Origin: a virus
Strand: one strand, 5' to 3'
DNA length: 64,000 nt
IMG/VR virus record: IMGVR_UViG_3300043811_000050
Span: 1-64,000 of that record
Shown here: one piece after another, positions 30,761-38,804 of the stretch
Layout of the letters: each line of letters starts with the position of its first letter
How positions within the stretch are numbered: the stretch's first letter is position 1
Program-made: the position numbers and the translations under genes
The notes under the pieces: model-generated
Told to the model about the DNA's origin: nothing
Database searches by the model: none
Seen by the model: the letters and a program-made list of their open reading frames with translations, nothing else

Positions 30761-31555
30761 ATGGCAAGTGCAAAGGTAAAGGAACGTCAGGAACCCGTAC
30801 CCATCAAGCACGTCGGCCCCCCGGCCGAGCTCGCCAACCGCTTTGCCGCCGACGCTGGCAAGGGGCTGTCGACCGATCAAGCGGACAATATGGTTCCGTT
30901 GATCTATTTGTTGCAGGCCGGCAGCCCGCAAGTCAAAAAGGGCGACCCCAACCGCATTGAAGGGGCCGAGGCCGGCGACTTCTGGCTGCGCAACGCGACT
31001 GATCCTATTATCAAGGGCGAAGACGGGCTGCTGTTTCAGCCTTGCTACTTTGAGAAAGATTTTGTTGAATGGCAGCCCAACCGCCAAGGCCTCGTGGCCC
31101 GTCATCGGGATATTCCCAACGATGTCACCGAAGAACCACACCCGAAAAATCCAAACCGAAAGATCCTGGTCAGGGAAAATGGCAACGAGATAGCCGAAAC
31201 CCGTTACCATATCGGCCGGATTCTTAACCGTGACCCTCCATTGTCCTACATCATTACTTTCACCTCTACCGGCCATACAGTCTCCCGCAACTGGATGTTC
31301 ATGATGAACAGCAAGCAGTACCGGGGGGTCAAAGTTCCGTCATTTGCCCGCAGCTATTGGCTCAACACCTTGGTCAAGACCAAAGGGCCGGACAGCTGGT
31401 TCATGGTAACGGTCAAGGACGGGGATTGGGTATCGGCCGAGGACTATGCGGCGGGAGAGGCGCTGTACAATGCCTTCAACACCGGGGCCAAGGTGGCCGA
31501 GGCGCCGGCGGCGACCGAACCGGGGGCGGTGGAGCGGGACGAGGTGCCGTTTTAA
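30761..31555 (+). CDS. Putative single-stranded DNA-binding protein
   Basis: 264 residues with a strong AGGAGG. It is rich in beta strands (DGLLFQPCYFEKDFVEWQPN, LSYIITFTSTGHTVSRNWMF) and ends in an acidic stretch DEVPF, which mimics the DDIPF tail by which SSB binds its partners. The glycine- and proline-free tail before it is acidic. Early position next to the primase fits an SSB role. I do not recognise an OB-fold motif, so this is an inference from the C-terminus and context. Confidence 0.5.
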   Translation: MASAKVKERQEPVPIKHVGPPAELANRFAADAGKGLSTDQADNMVPLIYLLQAGSPQVKKGDPNRIEGAEAGDFWLRNATDPIIKGEDGLLFQPCYFEKDFVEWQPNRQGLVARHRDIPNDVTEEPHPKNPNRKILVRENGNEIAETRYHIGRILNRDPPLSYIITFTSTGHTVSRNWMFMMNSKQYRGVKVPSFARSYWLNTLVKTKGPDSWFMVTVKDGDWVSAEDYAAGEALYNAFNTGAKVAEAPAATEPGAVERDEVPF

Positions 31556-31603
31556 CTGTTAAAACAGTTTCAAACTTCCAGCCCTGGCTAATAAAGCCAG
31601 GGC
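31554..31603 (+). promoter_or_regulatory. Inverted repeat and hairpin between early genes
   Basis: AACTGTT-AA-AACAGTT (31554-31569) overlaps the upstream stop. GCCCTGGCT (31581-31589) pairs with AGCCAGGGC (31595-31603) over a 5-base loop. No T-run follows, so it is probably an mRNA-stability or processing element rather than a full terminator. Confidence 0.55.
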
Positions 31604-31621
31604 ATTCACAGGAGAACAAAA

Positions 31622-32122
31622 ATGGAAATGATGGCTGCTAGACAAGGACAGACCAAGGTGACCGGAGACGCCAAGGCGGCCGGGGACCAGGGCCCAGTGT
31701 TTATTGACGAAGACATTGTCAAGGGAAACGAGAACTTGACCCTTGGCCCAGGCTACTTTTCTGCCCGTCGTTTTGCCCAGAAAGTCACGGCTGATTTTCA
31801 GGCCGAGTTCTTTGAGCCCTTGCTCAAGGACTTCGAAACCCGATTTATCATGCGCCTGTGGGACGCGGTTACTGACAGTCTGATCAAGGATACCGAGTAT
31901 AATATTCAGAGCCATGTTTGGCGCACCGTCGATGACATTATAAAGGGGCTACTTTCCGGCGAAACCTGGATCATGCGCAAGTATGTCCTGGGGGAGAAGT
32001 ATGATTGTGAAAAGGTGCGCGCTACGGTGGCTCATTACGTGCCGGCAGAGCTGCAGGACAAGAGAATAGCCGAGCTGGAGGAAGAAATCCAAGAGCTGCG
32101 AAAGCGGCTGGATTATAAATAA
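31622..32122 (+). CDS. Early protein of unknown function
   Basis: 166 residues with CAGGAG upstream. The middle is helical and aromatic (DFQAEFFEPLLKDFETRFIM, WRTVDDIIKGLLSGETWIMR) and the C-terminus is a coiled coil (IAELEEEIQELRKRLD). No known family. It lies between the SSB-like gene and a structured gap. Confidence 0.6.
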   Translation: MEMMAARQGQTKVTGDAKAAGDQGPVFIDEDIVKGNENLTLGPGYFSARRFAQKVTADFQAEFFEPLLKDFETRFIMRLWDAVTDSLIKDTEYNIQSHVWRTVDDIIKGLLSGETWIMRKYVLGEKYDCEKVRATVAHYVPAELQDKRIAELEEEIQELRKRLDYK

Positions 32123-32130
32123 ACACGCGG

Positions 32131-32240
32131 TCCAAGTGCGGCCTTGAATGCCCGGAGCCTGGCATTCTAAGAAGTGGGCGCCCGCCCCCTCCTGTGGGGT
32201 CAGTACTTGGGGAAACTCCGGCGCGGAGCCGCATTTTATT
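32131..32240 (+). ncRNA. Candidate structured RNA in the gap before 32258
   Basis: The 135-base gap can fold: CCAAGT (32132-32137) with ACTTGG (32205-32210) as an outer stem, GAATGCC/GGCATTC (32146-32152 with 32161-32167), CCCC/GGGG near 32186-32199, and CTCCG/CGGAG (32216-32228) followed by ATTTTATT. It could be a 5' regulatory leader, a small RNA or a processed spacer. Confidence 0.4.
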
Positions 32241-32257
32241 AAGAAAGAGCCACGGGT

Positions 32258-32440
32258 ATGGCACTAATTGCTTTTACTGTGAGTAAAGACGATGTGGCAC
32301 TAATTGCTGCCGCGCCGGATATGCTGGCAGCACTGCGAATTGTCACGGCTCAATTAACTACAATAGATAACGAGGAAGCGTGCAACGCAGTACGCATCGC
32401 CATCAGCAAAGCGGAAGGAAAAGCCTGCCATGGACCATAA
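32258..32440 (+). CDS. Small protein of unknown function
   Basis: 60 residues. The sequence VSKDDVALIAAAPDMLAALR, TIDNEEACNAVRIAISKAEG, resembles the short helical proteins (AAPDMLAAL motif) found near the start of phage early operons. It overlaps the primase start by 11 bases. Confidence 0.6.
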   Translation: MALIAFTVSKDDVALIAAAPDMLAALRIVTAQLTTIDNEEACNAVRIAISKAEGKACHGP

Positions 32441-33104
32441 ACCATTCATCTGGGACCTCTTCGCCGGCTACACCAAGGCCTACGGCCGCTATGACCTTAG
32501 CAAGCAACGCACCAACGACCGGGGCAAGGTGGAAGGCAAGGCGCTCACAATCAAGGAACCGGTAACACAGGCGCTATGGGAGGCCCATTTGGCAGGACAT
32601 GGACCAGGGCTCGGAATCATTCCGCTGCGGACGGACAATACCGTCATCTGGGCCTGTATTGATATTGATATTTATAATCTTGACCTCGCAGCCCTTGAGG
32701 CCAAAATCCATAAGCTCCAACTGCCGCTGGTCATAGTGCGAACCAAAAGTGGTGGCGCCCATTGCTTCCTGTTCCTGGAGAAACCAACGCCGGCCAAGGA
32801 CGTCCGCAATACCATGGAATCCTGGGCCGCCGCCCTCGGGCATGGAGGTTGCGAAATCTTTCCCAAGCAGACTAGCCGCTACGATGAGGACCACGATCTC
32901 GGCAACTGGTTAAATATGCCATATTACTATGCCGAAAAGACCTTGCGTTATGGGATTCGGGATGGGCAGCGGCTGTCACTGGATGAGTTTGTGGAGTATG
33001 CATGGGGGAAGCGGGTTGATCTGGAAACCATTCCAAGCCCTTTAGCTCAGAGGAGGACAGCTCAAATAATTTCAATGAAGGCCCACCCTGTCTTCAGCAC
33101 CTAG
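32430..33104 (+). CDS. AEP-type primase, catalytic domain (zero-frame product)
   Basis: 224 residues in the zero frame. The archaeo-eukaryotic primase fold of the TOTE type is indicated by DNTVIWACIDIDIYN (the metal-binding DxD), LVIVRTKSGGAHCFLFLEKP and EIFPKQTSRYDEDHDLGNWL. The enzyme makes primers for the phage polymerase. The zero frame stops at 33104 with an unrelated tail (AQRRTAQIISMKAHPVFST). The family's C-terminal part continues in the -1 frame, reached at the slippery heptamer 33038-33044, giving a protein of about 510 residues. Confidence 0.82.
   Translation: MDHKPFIWDLFAGYTKAYGRYDLSKQRTNDRGKVEGKALTIKEPVTQALWEAHLAGHGPGLGIIPLRTDNTVIWACIDIDIYNLDLAALEAKIHKLQLPLVIVRTKSGGAHCFLFLEKPTPAKDVRNTMESWAAALGHGGCEIFPKQTSRYDEDHDLGNWLNMPYYYAEKTLRYGIRDGQRLSLDEFVEYAWGKRVDLETIPSPLAQRRTAQIISMKAHPVFST
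33038..33044 (+). other. Candidate programmed -1 frameshift site CCCTTTA in the primase gene
   Basis: In the primase phase the bases are C CCT TTA, a canonical X-XXY-YYZ heptamer. After 8 spacer bases GAGGACAG (33053-33060) can pair with CTGTCTTC (33088-33095). The -1 frame is open only from 33020, and the zero frame ends at 33104, so the site sits inside the 85-base overlap. Confidence 0.75.
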
Positions 33105-33961
33105 AACGTATGGGCGGTTTCCCGGAACATCGCAACGACGGCATGTACAACGTGGCAGTCTACCTGCGCAAGCGGTTCCCGGATGACTGGCAGGACAGAA
33201 TCCAAGAGTATAATGTCAGAATGTGCACCCCGCCGCTGACCCTTTCCGAACTAAACACAATAGTAAAATCTGTTGGCAGCAAGGCTTATGGCTACCGTTG
33301 CAAGCATCAACCCATTGCTGCCCATTGCCATCGACGCTCTTGCCTGGGCCGCACCTATGGGGTCGGGGAAACTGGGGAAGGCGGCACCCAGCCAGAAATA
33401 GGGTCCATTACCAAATATGTCGGGGACCCCGTGCTGTGGTTCCTGGAAATCAGCAACACCAGGATTATGCTGACGACGGAGGAGCTGCTTAACCAGAACC
33501 TGTTCAAGAAAAAAGTGGTCGACAGCAACATCAATAGAATTCCCGCCACTCTGCCCCCGGCCCGCTGGGGCAAGTTCGTGGATGAGAAGCTGCGGTCATG
33601 CGAGATCGTAGAAGTACCAGTCGACGCCAGTCCCACCGGGCAGTTCCAGATGCTGGTCGAGCAATTTGCCACCGGACAGGCCCAGGCCACCTCAAAAGAG
33701 GAACTGGTTCATCGCCATTCACCGTTCAAGGCCGGGGATGGCGAAGTATGGTTCCGCTCCCGCGGCCTGCTGGAATACCTGGCGCTCCATAGTTTCAAAT
33801 ACAAATCCGAGCACCATGTCTGGCAAATGCTGCGCGACATGAAGGGGGAAAGCCGGCTGGTCAAGATCAAGGGAAAAAACTATAATATATGGGTGATACC
33901 GGAGCCGGAGCGGGGAGCTGAGGACACGCCGCTGCCGGAGTTCGGGACGAAGGAGTTTTGA
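33044..33961 (+). CDS. AEP-type primase, PriCT/zinc C-terminal part (-1 frame)
   Basis: In the -1 frame the sequence runs SSEEDSSNNFNEGPPCLQHL, then ERMGGFPEHRNDGMYNVAVY, which is the expected continuation of TOTE-type primases (GPPCL and RND motifs of the PriCT domain). A cysteine/histidine cluster (YRCKHQPIAAHCHRRSCLGR) looks like a zinc site. A second half (EIVEVPVDASPTGQFQMLVE) may be a winged-helix module. The first in-frame ATG at 33110 has no ribosome site and would remove the GPPCL motif, so a frameshift fusion is favoured over re-initiation. Confidence 0.7.
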   Translation, partial: SSEEDSSNNFNEGPPCLQHLERMGGFPEHRNDGMYNVAVYLRKRFPDDWQDRIQEYNVRMCTPPLTLSELNTIVKSVGSKAYGYRCKHQPIAAHCHRRSCLGRTYGVGETGEGGTQPEIGSITKYVGDPVLWFLEISNTRIMLTTEELLNQNLFKKKVVDSNINRIPATLPPARWGKFVDEKLRSCEIVEVPVDASPTGQFQMLVEQFATGQAQATSKEELVHRHSPFKAGDGEVWFRSRGLLEYLALHSFKYKSEHHVWQMLRDMKGESRLVKIKGKNYNIWVIPEPERGAEDTPLPEFGTKEF

Positions 33962-33965
33962 AACA

Positions 33966-34163
33966 ATGAGACAGTTTGACCATGTAAGATTAGTGAAAAT
34001 AAAAATACCGCCTAATGAGTATCAATTATCCGATATCTATATTGGATGCACTGGGTACATAATAGAAGTTAAGGAAGGATTAGGCCGCCTTGTTTTGGAC
34101 GCTGGGCCATCTTTATGGTGCGACGATGAAATGATAGAAACCGTAGAGGACGGCAAGCTATGA
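33966..34163 (+). CDS. Small AT-rich gene, possible SH3-like protein
   Basis: 65 residues. The alternation FDHVRLVKIKIPPNEYQLSD, then VKEGLGRLVLDAGPSLWCDD, suggests a small beta-barrel as in the first early gene. It is clearly more AT-rich than its neighbours. It overlaps the next gene. Confidence 0.55.
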   Translation: MRQFDHVRLVKIKIPPNEYQLSDIYIGCTGYIIEVKEGLGRLVLDAGPSLWCDDEMIETVEDGKL

Positions 34164-34387
34164 ACGACTTGGGGGACGCGGACGTGCAGATTTTCATCTT
34201 GATCGTCGCCGCCATGGCATACGTTGGAGCCGCTGCTGGTTTTTACAGCGTGTTGGAAGAGGTCCATCTTAACATGGCAAAGAAATATACAAGTTGGCAA
34301 GTGCAGTTCGGGCGCGTCACCGTCGCAATGTGCTGGCCCGCCATTGCGGCCTATGTTTGGGCTAAAGAATACTTAGGTCGCCGATAA
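34160..34387 (+). CDS. Two-span membrane protein
   Basis: 75 residues. Hydrophobic segments at about 10-28 (IFILIVAAMAYVGAAAGFY) and 49-67 (FGRVTVAMCWPAIAAYVW) suggest an inner-membrane protein. It sits between DNA metabolism genes; function unknown. Confidence 0.55.
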   Translation: MNDLGDADVQIFILIVAAMAYVGAAAGFYSVLEEVHLNMAKKYTSWQVQFGRVTVAMCWPAIAAYVWAKEYLGRR

Positions 34388-34402
34388 CTCAGGAGACAAG
34401 CC

Positions 34403-34945
34403 ATGAACATCATGCTCGATTTGGAGACTTGGGGGATGCGGCCGGGGTGTGCGATTCGCAGCATCGGCGCCATAGCGTTCGATTTTAATATTGCTGGTGA
34501 GGCTGCAGTATTCTACCGCAATATTGACGAACTGAGCTGCAGGGAAGCGGGGCTTGTATTCGAGAAAAGCACAATCGATTGGTGGAACCAGCAATCGAAA
34601 GAGTCGATAGACGCCCTGGGCGTCGCCCCGAAGCCACTGCTGATCATCGTGCGAGAGTTCAAGGGATGGTGGGCGAAGCTCGCCGCCGACAAGGTATGGT
34701 CGCAAGGGGCCAACTTCGACTCAGTCCTGTGGGAGTTCGCATGCCGTGCCGTAGGCCTTGAGGCACCATGGCGATTCTTCAACGTGCGTGACACCAGGAC
34801 GCTCTACGATGCTGCTGGGCTCAATTACCAAGCAGTTCCTCGTGAAGGCATCGAACACCACGCCCTCGACGATTGCCGACACCAGATCATGCTCTGCCGC
34901 ATGGCGTGGCAGACAATCAAGAGCAGGACAAAGGCGCCAGCATGA
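34403..34945 (+). CDS. 3'-5' exonuclease (DEDD, Rv2179c-like)
   Basis: 180 residues. MLDLETWGMRPGCAIRSIGA carries the first DxE motif; FEKSTIDWWNQQSKE, VWSQGANFDSVLWEFACRAV (second D) and EHHALDDCRHQIMLC (last H and D) complete the DEDDh set. It is of the Rv2179c-like class of 3'-5' exonucleases, acting on RNA or DNA ends. It could proof-read or recycle nucleic acids. Its stop overlaps the helicase start. Confidence 0.82.
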   Translation: MNIMLDLETWGMRPGCAIRSIGAIAFDFNIAGEAAVFYRNIDELSCREAGLVFEKSTIDWWNQQSKESIDALGVAPKPLLIIVREFKGWWAKLAADKVWSQGANFDSVLWEFACRAVGLEAPWRFFNVRDTRTLYDAAGLNYQAVPREGIEHHALDDCRHQIMLCRMAWQTIKSRTKAPA

Positions 34946-36417
34946 GAACCCACATCATCTACGGTCCTCCCGGCACTGGCAAAACCACGACTCTGCTTGA
35001 CGAAGTGGATGCTGCCCTGCAGGTCGGAGTCGACCCCAGTCGCATCGGATTCTTCACCTTCACCCGCAAGGCGGCCAATGAGGCCATTACGCGGGCAACC
35101 AGTCGTTTCCCCTATACCCAGGACGATTTCCTCTGGTTCCGCACGCTGCATTCGGCCGCCTTCAAGCTGCTGGGTCTGCGGCGTGACGAAGTCATGGGAA
35201 CCAGCCATTACCGCGAGCTGGGGGCAGCGCTGGGATGCTTTACCTTCCGGCACAGCTATGGGGCAACAATCGAGCGTCCACCCCAGGACGGTGGCCTTGG
35301 TGACCGTGCCCTGTCCATCTATTCCCTGGCCAGGGCCAAGCAGGTCTCCGTCGAGCAGGCCTGGCGCGAAGCAGTCGATCCGCGCATCAGCCTACAGGAC
35401 GTCCTGCGGTTTTCCAGCGCACTGAACGAATACAAAAAAGCCATGGCCATCTTGGACTTTAACGATTTCATGGATCACGAAAGCCACGGCCCGCTTGATC
35501 TCGACCTCATGATCCTTGATGAAGGCCAGGACTTTACACATCAGCAATGGGAGTTCGCCCGCCGCATCGGAGCCATGGCAAAGCGCATCATTATCGCGGG
35601 CGACGATGACCAGACCATATTTGAATGGTCGGGCGCCGACTTGCAAAGTTTTCTGAGTTTCAAGGGCGAAATGAAGGTGCTGCCGCGGTCGTGGCGCCTG
35701 CCACAGAAGATATGGCTGAAGGTCGAGAGCATTTCCCGGCAGATCAAGGTCAGGCGGCCGAAGAGTTGGCAGGCCAAGAGCAATGAGCAAGGGGAAGTCC
35801 ATTACCTCGACCACTTCGACCAGATACCACTGCGTGGGGTGTCCTCGTGGCTGCTGCTGACCCGTAATGTCTACCAATTGCCGGCTCTAGTCAAAGCGTG
35901 CCGAGACCAGGGCGTGGTCTACCAGCACGAGGGGGAGTGGTCAAACCGGGCTGCCTCAGTGCGCGCGGTTGTGGCCTATGAGCGTTTGCGGCGGGGCGAG
36001 ACGCTCAGCGGAATCGAAGCCGGACTGGTGGTGCGGCATATCAGCGGCATGGAGCCACTGGCCGAGCCGCAAAAGAAATTCGCCTGGAACGATCTGACAT
36101 TCCCATTCCAAGGCCGGCCGGACTGGATGGCCGCCCTGACGGCACTGGGGACCGACGAGCGCGAATACATACGCCGCCTGCGGCGCGAGGGCGAACCACT
36201 CAGCAAGCCAGGGCGAGTGGTCATAAGCACCATCCATGGCGCCAAGGGGGGCGAAGCCGACTGCGTCATGGTTAGCCCCGACATCACCAAGCGCGTCATG
36301 ATGGGAATGCAGCACGATCGCGACCAGGAGATGCGGGTGTGGTATGTTGCGGCGTCGCGGGCTCGGGAGCGGCTGTACTTGGCAAAGCCGCAGACGACAA
36401 GGTTTGTGGAGCTATAG
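34942..36417 (+). CDS. UvrD/Rep-like superfamily 1 helicase
   Basis: 491 residues from ATG 34942. Motif I GPPGTGKTT is at residues 8-16, motif Ia FTFTRKAANEAI near 34, motif II ILDEGQDF near 192, motif III AGDDDQTIFEWSGA near 218, motif V STIHGAKGGEAD near 430 and motif VI YVAASRARERLYL near 467. It unwinds DNA 3'-5' using ATP and would act in replication or recombination. It is shorter than UvrD (about 720) because 1B/2B insertions are reduced. Confidence 0.9.
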   Translation: MRTHIIYGPPGTGKTTTLLDEVDAALQVGVDPSRIGFFTFTRKAANEAITRATSRFPYTQDDFLWFRTLHSAAFKLLGLRRDEVMGTSHYRELGAALGCFTFRHSYGATIERPPQDGGLGDRALSIYSLARAKQVSVEQAWREAVDPRISLQDVLRFSSALNEYKKAMAILDFNDFMDHESHGPLDLDLMILDEGQDFTHQQWEFARRIGAMAKRIIIAGDDDQTIFEWSGADLQSFLSFKGEMKVLPRSWRLPQKIWLKVESISRQIKVRRPKSWQAKSNEQGEVHYLDHFDQIPLRGVSSWLLLTRNVYQLPALVKACRDQGVVYQHEGEWSNRAASVRAVVAYERLRRGETLSGIEAGLVVRHISGMEPLAEPQKKFAWNDLTFPFQGRPDWMAALTALGTDEREYIRRLRREGEPLSKPGRVVISTIHGAKGGEADCVMVSPDITKRVMMGMQHDRDQEMRVWYVAASRARERLYLAKPQTTRFVEL

Positions 36418-36430
36418 TGAGGAGTTCATA

Positions 36431-36874
36431 ATGGGCTGGTGGCATAATATCGCCGATGGCAGACTCCCTGACTTCATAATTGGGGATAAGGATAATCCAT
36501 ATCTTCGCCGCTGGTGGATCATCCCACGCAACAATTTTGCCAATGCCTATTTGCATCAGTTCCTGCGATCGGACGATGAGCCGCTACATGACCATATGTA
36601 TATTAACCTGAGCTACCTGCTTGAGGGCGCTTATGTAGAACACACAATTGCCCAAGGTGGCGTGCACCATGCACAGCGTTATTCGGCCGGCGACTTCCGC
36701 TTCCGCTTGCCTTGGACAGCACATCGTATTGAAATCAAGGAGCCATGCTGGTCTCTCTTTCTGACTGGCCCTCGTGTCCGGGAGTGGGGCTTCCATTGTC
36801 CAAAAGGCTGGCGCCACTGGCGCGAATTTACTGATGAACGTGACGCTGGGGCAATTGGGAAAGGATGCGAATAA
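36431..36874 (+). CDS. Cupin-fold protein
   Basis: 147 residues from ATG 36431. HDHMYINLSYLLEGAYVEH, a Gly turn, and RYSAGDFRFRLPWTAHRIEI give the two cupin motifs with metal-binding histidines. WSLFLTGPRVREWGFHCP ends the barrel. Similar cupins occur in many phages of rhizobia, with unknown substrate. It lies between two helicase genes and overlaps the next start (TAATG). Confidence 0.75.
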   Translation: MGWWHNIADGRLPDFIIGDKDNPYLRRWWIIPRNNFANAYLHQFLRSDDEPLHDHMYINLSYLLEGAYVEHTIAQGGVHHAQRYSAGDFRFRLPWTAHRIEIKEPCWSLFLTGPRVREWGFHCPKGWRHWREFTDERDAGAIGKGCE

Positions 36875-38589
36875 TGGACAGCCGCATCACCTACCAACCC
36901 AAAACCGCCCCACGCGCCCATCAGGCCGAGGCGCTGCGCCGGCTTGACAACATGATCGTCTTCGCCCTCCTAATGGACATGGGCACCGGCAAGTCTAAGG
37001 TCATCCTCGACAAGTTCGGCGCCCTCGAGCTGACCGGACAAGCCCACGACCTCGGAATCATTGCTCCAGCCGGCTCCATCACCAATTGGTATGAGGACAA
37101 GAGCGACCTGCAGCTGTCGCAGCTCAAGACCCATCTGTCGGAGGACCTGTACAAGCGGCTGGCATGGGCAGTATGGACGTCGAAGCAGACCAGGAAACAG
37201 CAGGAGCGGCTGGAGTGGCTGCTGACCGTGACCAACAGGCCACGGGCGTTGTTTGTTAATATCGAGGCGCTGTCGCGGAAGATTAAGGTCAATCAGGCAT
37301 ATCAATACTGTGCAAAGTTCCTTGATACGAACCGTAAAAGCATTCTTGCAGTTGATGAATCAACTGGCATCCGCAACACCAGCCTACGTACCGAAGCGGT
37401 CCAGCAGCTCGGACGATTTGCAGACATCCGCTACATCCTGACTGGACTGATCACACCAAAGAACCCCCTGGACCTCTACCGCCAATTCGAGTTCCTCGAT
37501 CCCAGAATCCTCGGCTATTCCAACTTCGCCACCTTCCGTGCCCGCTATGCCATTGTCGAGCGGATATGCATGCTGCCACAAGAGCAAATCCGTAATACTT
37601 TCCTGGCCTGCGTCGGCATCAAGCGGGGGCAATGCCTGCTATCGGACGGACTGCTGAGAAACAAATATGCCAAGGTCTACCCAAGACAAGACCCCTCCAG
37701 AATGCCGCGCAGCGAGCTGGTGGAGGGATTGCTAATTGCCGCCGACGGCATGAAGCGAGCTGATCTTGTCGAGGCCATCCTGGCCATGGGCGGGTACATC
37801 CAAAACGTCCCGCAGATCAAAGGCTATCAGAATATCGAGGAGCTGCAGCAGAAAATTGCTCCTTGGTCCTACCGCGTCACCAAGGATCAGGCCCTCGATC
37901 TGCCGCCCAAGATCTACCAAATACGGGAAGTGGCCCTGACAACCGAGCAGAAGAAGGCTTATGGGGAGCTGCTGGAGTTTGCCACTACGGCACTTGCCGG
38001 AGAGGAAACGGATACCGGACATGTTACCGCGTCTTCCGCAATTACCCAAATTGTCAAGCTGCATCAGCTGGTTTGTGGATACGGGGTGGATGAGCATGGT
38101 GGCATCAATCCGGTTAGATTTAACCGGATTGATGCCCTGATAGAATTATTGGACGAATGCGAAGGCAAGGTTATAATATGGGCCGAATACCTGTATTCGA
38201 TCTACCAGATCGTCGAGGCGCTGGAGAAAGAATATGGCAAGGAATCCGTTGCCACCTTCAGCGGGGCAAACAAGGCAACTCGAGGCCAGGATGAGCGACG
38301 TTTCCTTTCCGATCCGCTATGCCGGTTCATGGTTGCCAGCTATGCCGGATCGCTGGGTAATACTTGGATCAATGCAAATACCATTGTTTACTTTGCCAAC
38401 ACCTATGACCTGGAAAAACGCATGCAAAGCGAGGACCGCTCGCATCGCGATGGCCTGCGCCATTCGGTCACCTATGTTGACCTGATGGCAATGGGAACGG
38501 TGGATGAGAAAATTGTCAAGGCGTTGCGGAACAAGATCAACATGGCAACGGCCATAACCGGAGAAGGGTGGAAACAATGGCTGATCTAA
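36874..38589 (+). CDS. SNF2/DEAD-like DNA helicase
   Basis: 571 residues from ATG 36874. HQAEALRRLDNMIVFALLMD followed by MGTGKSKVIL holds motif I; LAVDESTGIRN is the DEAH-like motif II; ILTGLITPKNPLDLYRQFEF is motif III. The C-terminal helicase lobe has VIIWAEYLYSIYQIVEAL and SEDRSHRDGLRHSV (motif VI arginines). SNF2-like phage helicases remodel DNA-protein complexes or serve branch migration. A 16-bp perfect inverted repeat lies within the gene at 38101-38136. Confidence 0.85.
   Translation: MDSRITYQPKTAPRAHQAEALRRLDNMIVFALLMDMGTGKSKVILDKFGALELTGQAHDLGIIAPAGSITNWYEDKSDLQLSQLKTHLSEDLYKRLAWAVWTSKQTRKQQERLEWLLTVTNRPRALFVNIEALSRKIKVNQAYQYCAKFLDTNRKSILAVDESTGIRNTSLRTEAVQQLGRFADIRYILTGLITPKNPLDLYRQFEFLDPRILGYSNFATFRARYAIVERICMLPQEQIRNTFLACVGIKRGQCLLSDGLLRNKYAKVYPRQDPSRMPRSELVEGLLIAADGMKRADLVEAILAMGGYIQNVPQIKGYQNIEELQQKIAPWSYRVTKDQALDLPPKIYQIREVALTTEQKKAYGELLEFATTALAGEETDTGHVTASSAITQIVKLHQLVCGYGVDEHGGINPVRFNRIDALIELLDECEGKVIIWAEYLYSIYQIVEALEKEYGKESVATFSGANKATRGQDERRFLSDPLCRFMVASYAGSLGNTWINANTIVYFANTYDLEKRMQSEDRSHRDGLRHSVTYVDLMAMGTVDEKIVKALRNKINMATAITGEGWKQWLI
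38101..38136 (+). repeat. 16-bp perfect inverted repeat with 4-base loop
   Basis: GGCATCAATCCGGTTA (38101-38116) and its exact complement TAACCGGATTGATGCC (38121-38136) flank GATT inside the helicase gene. No T-run follows. The coding constraint makes a perfect repeat of this length unlikely by chance. Confidence 0.85.
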
Positions 38590-38804
38590 CAGACAGCATA
38601 CTAAAAACTGCCCTCGATGAGGCTAAGAAGTTAGCTGTTTCTCTTCTTCAGCGCTGCAAGTCAGAAGAAGAAGTGATAGCTGTATCCATTGCTTTTGCTC
38701 TTGAAGCCAAGGTGCTATGGACCCATTTCGGCGGGTCGCGTTACGCAGCCGCCCAGTTTTATCGTTTGGCTGATAAATGCGTTGAGGAAGGAGACCCGCC
38801 ATGA
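38577..38804 (+). CDS. Small helical protein
   Basis: 75 residues from ATG 38577, overlapping the helicase gene. Helical throughout (LKTALDEAKKLAVSLLQRCK, FALEAKVLWTHFGGSRYAAA) with no known motif. It overlaps the next gene by four bases. Confidence 0.55.
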   Translation: MADLTDSILKTALDEAKKLAVSLLQRCKSEEEVIAVSIAFALEAKVLWTHFGGSRYAAAQFYRLADKCVEEGDPP

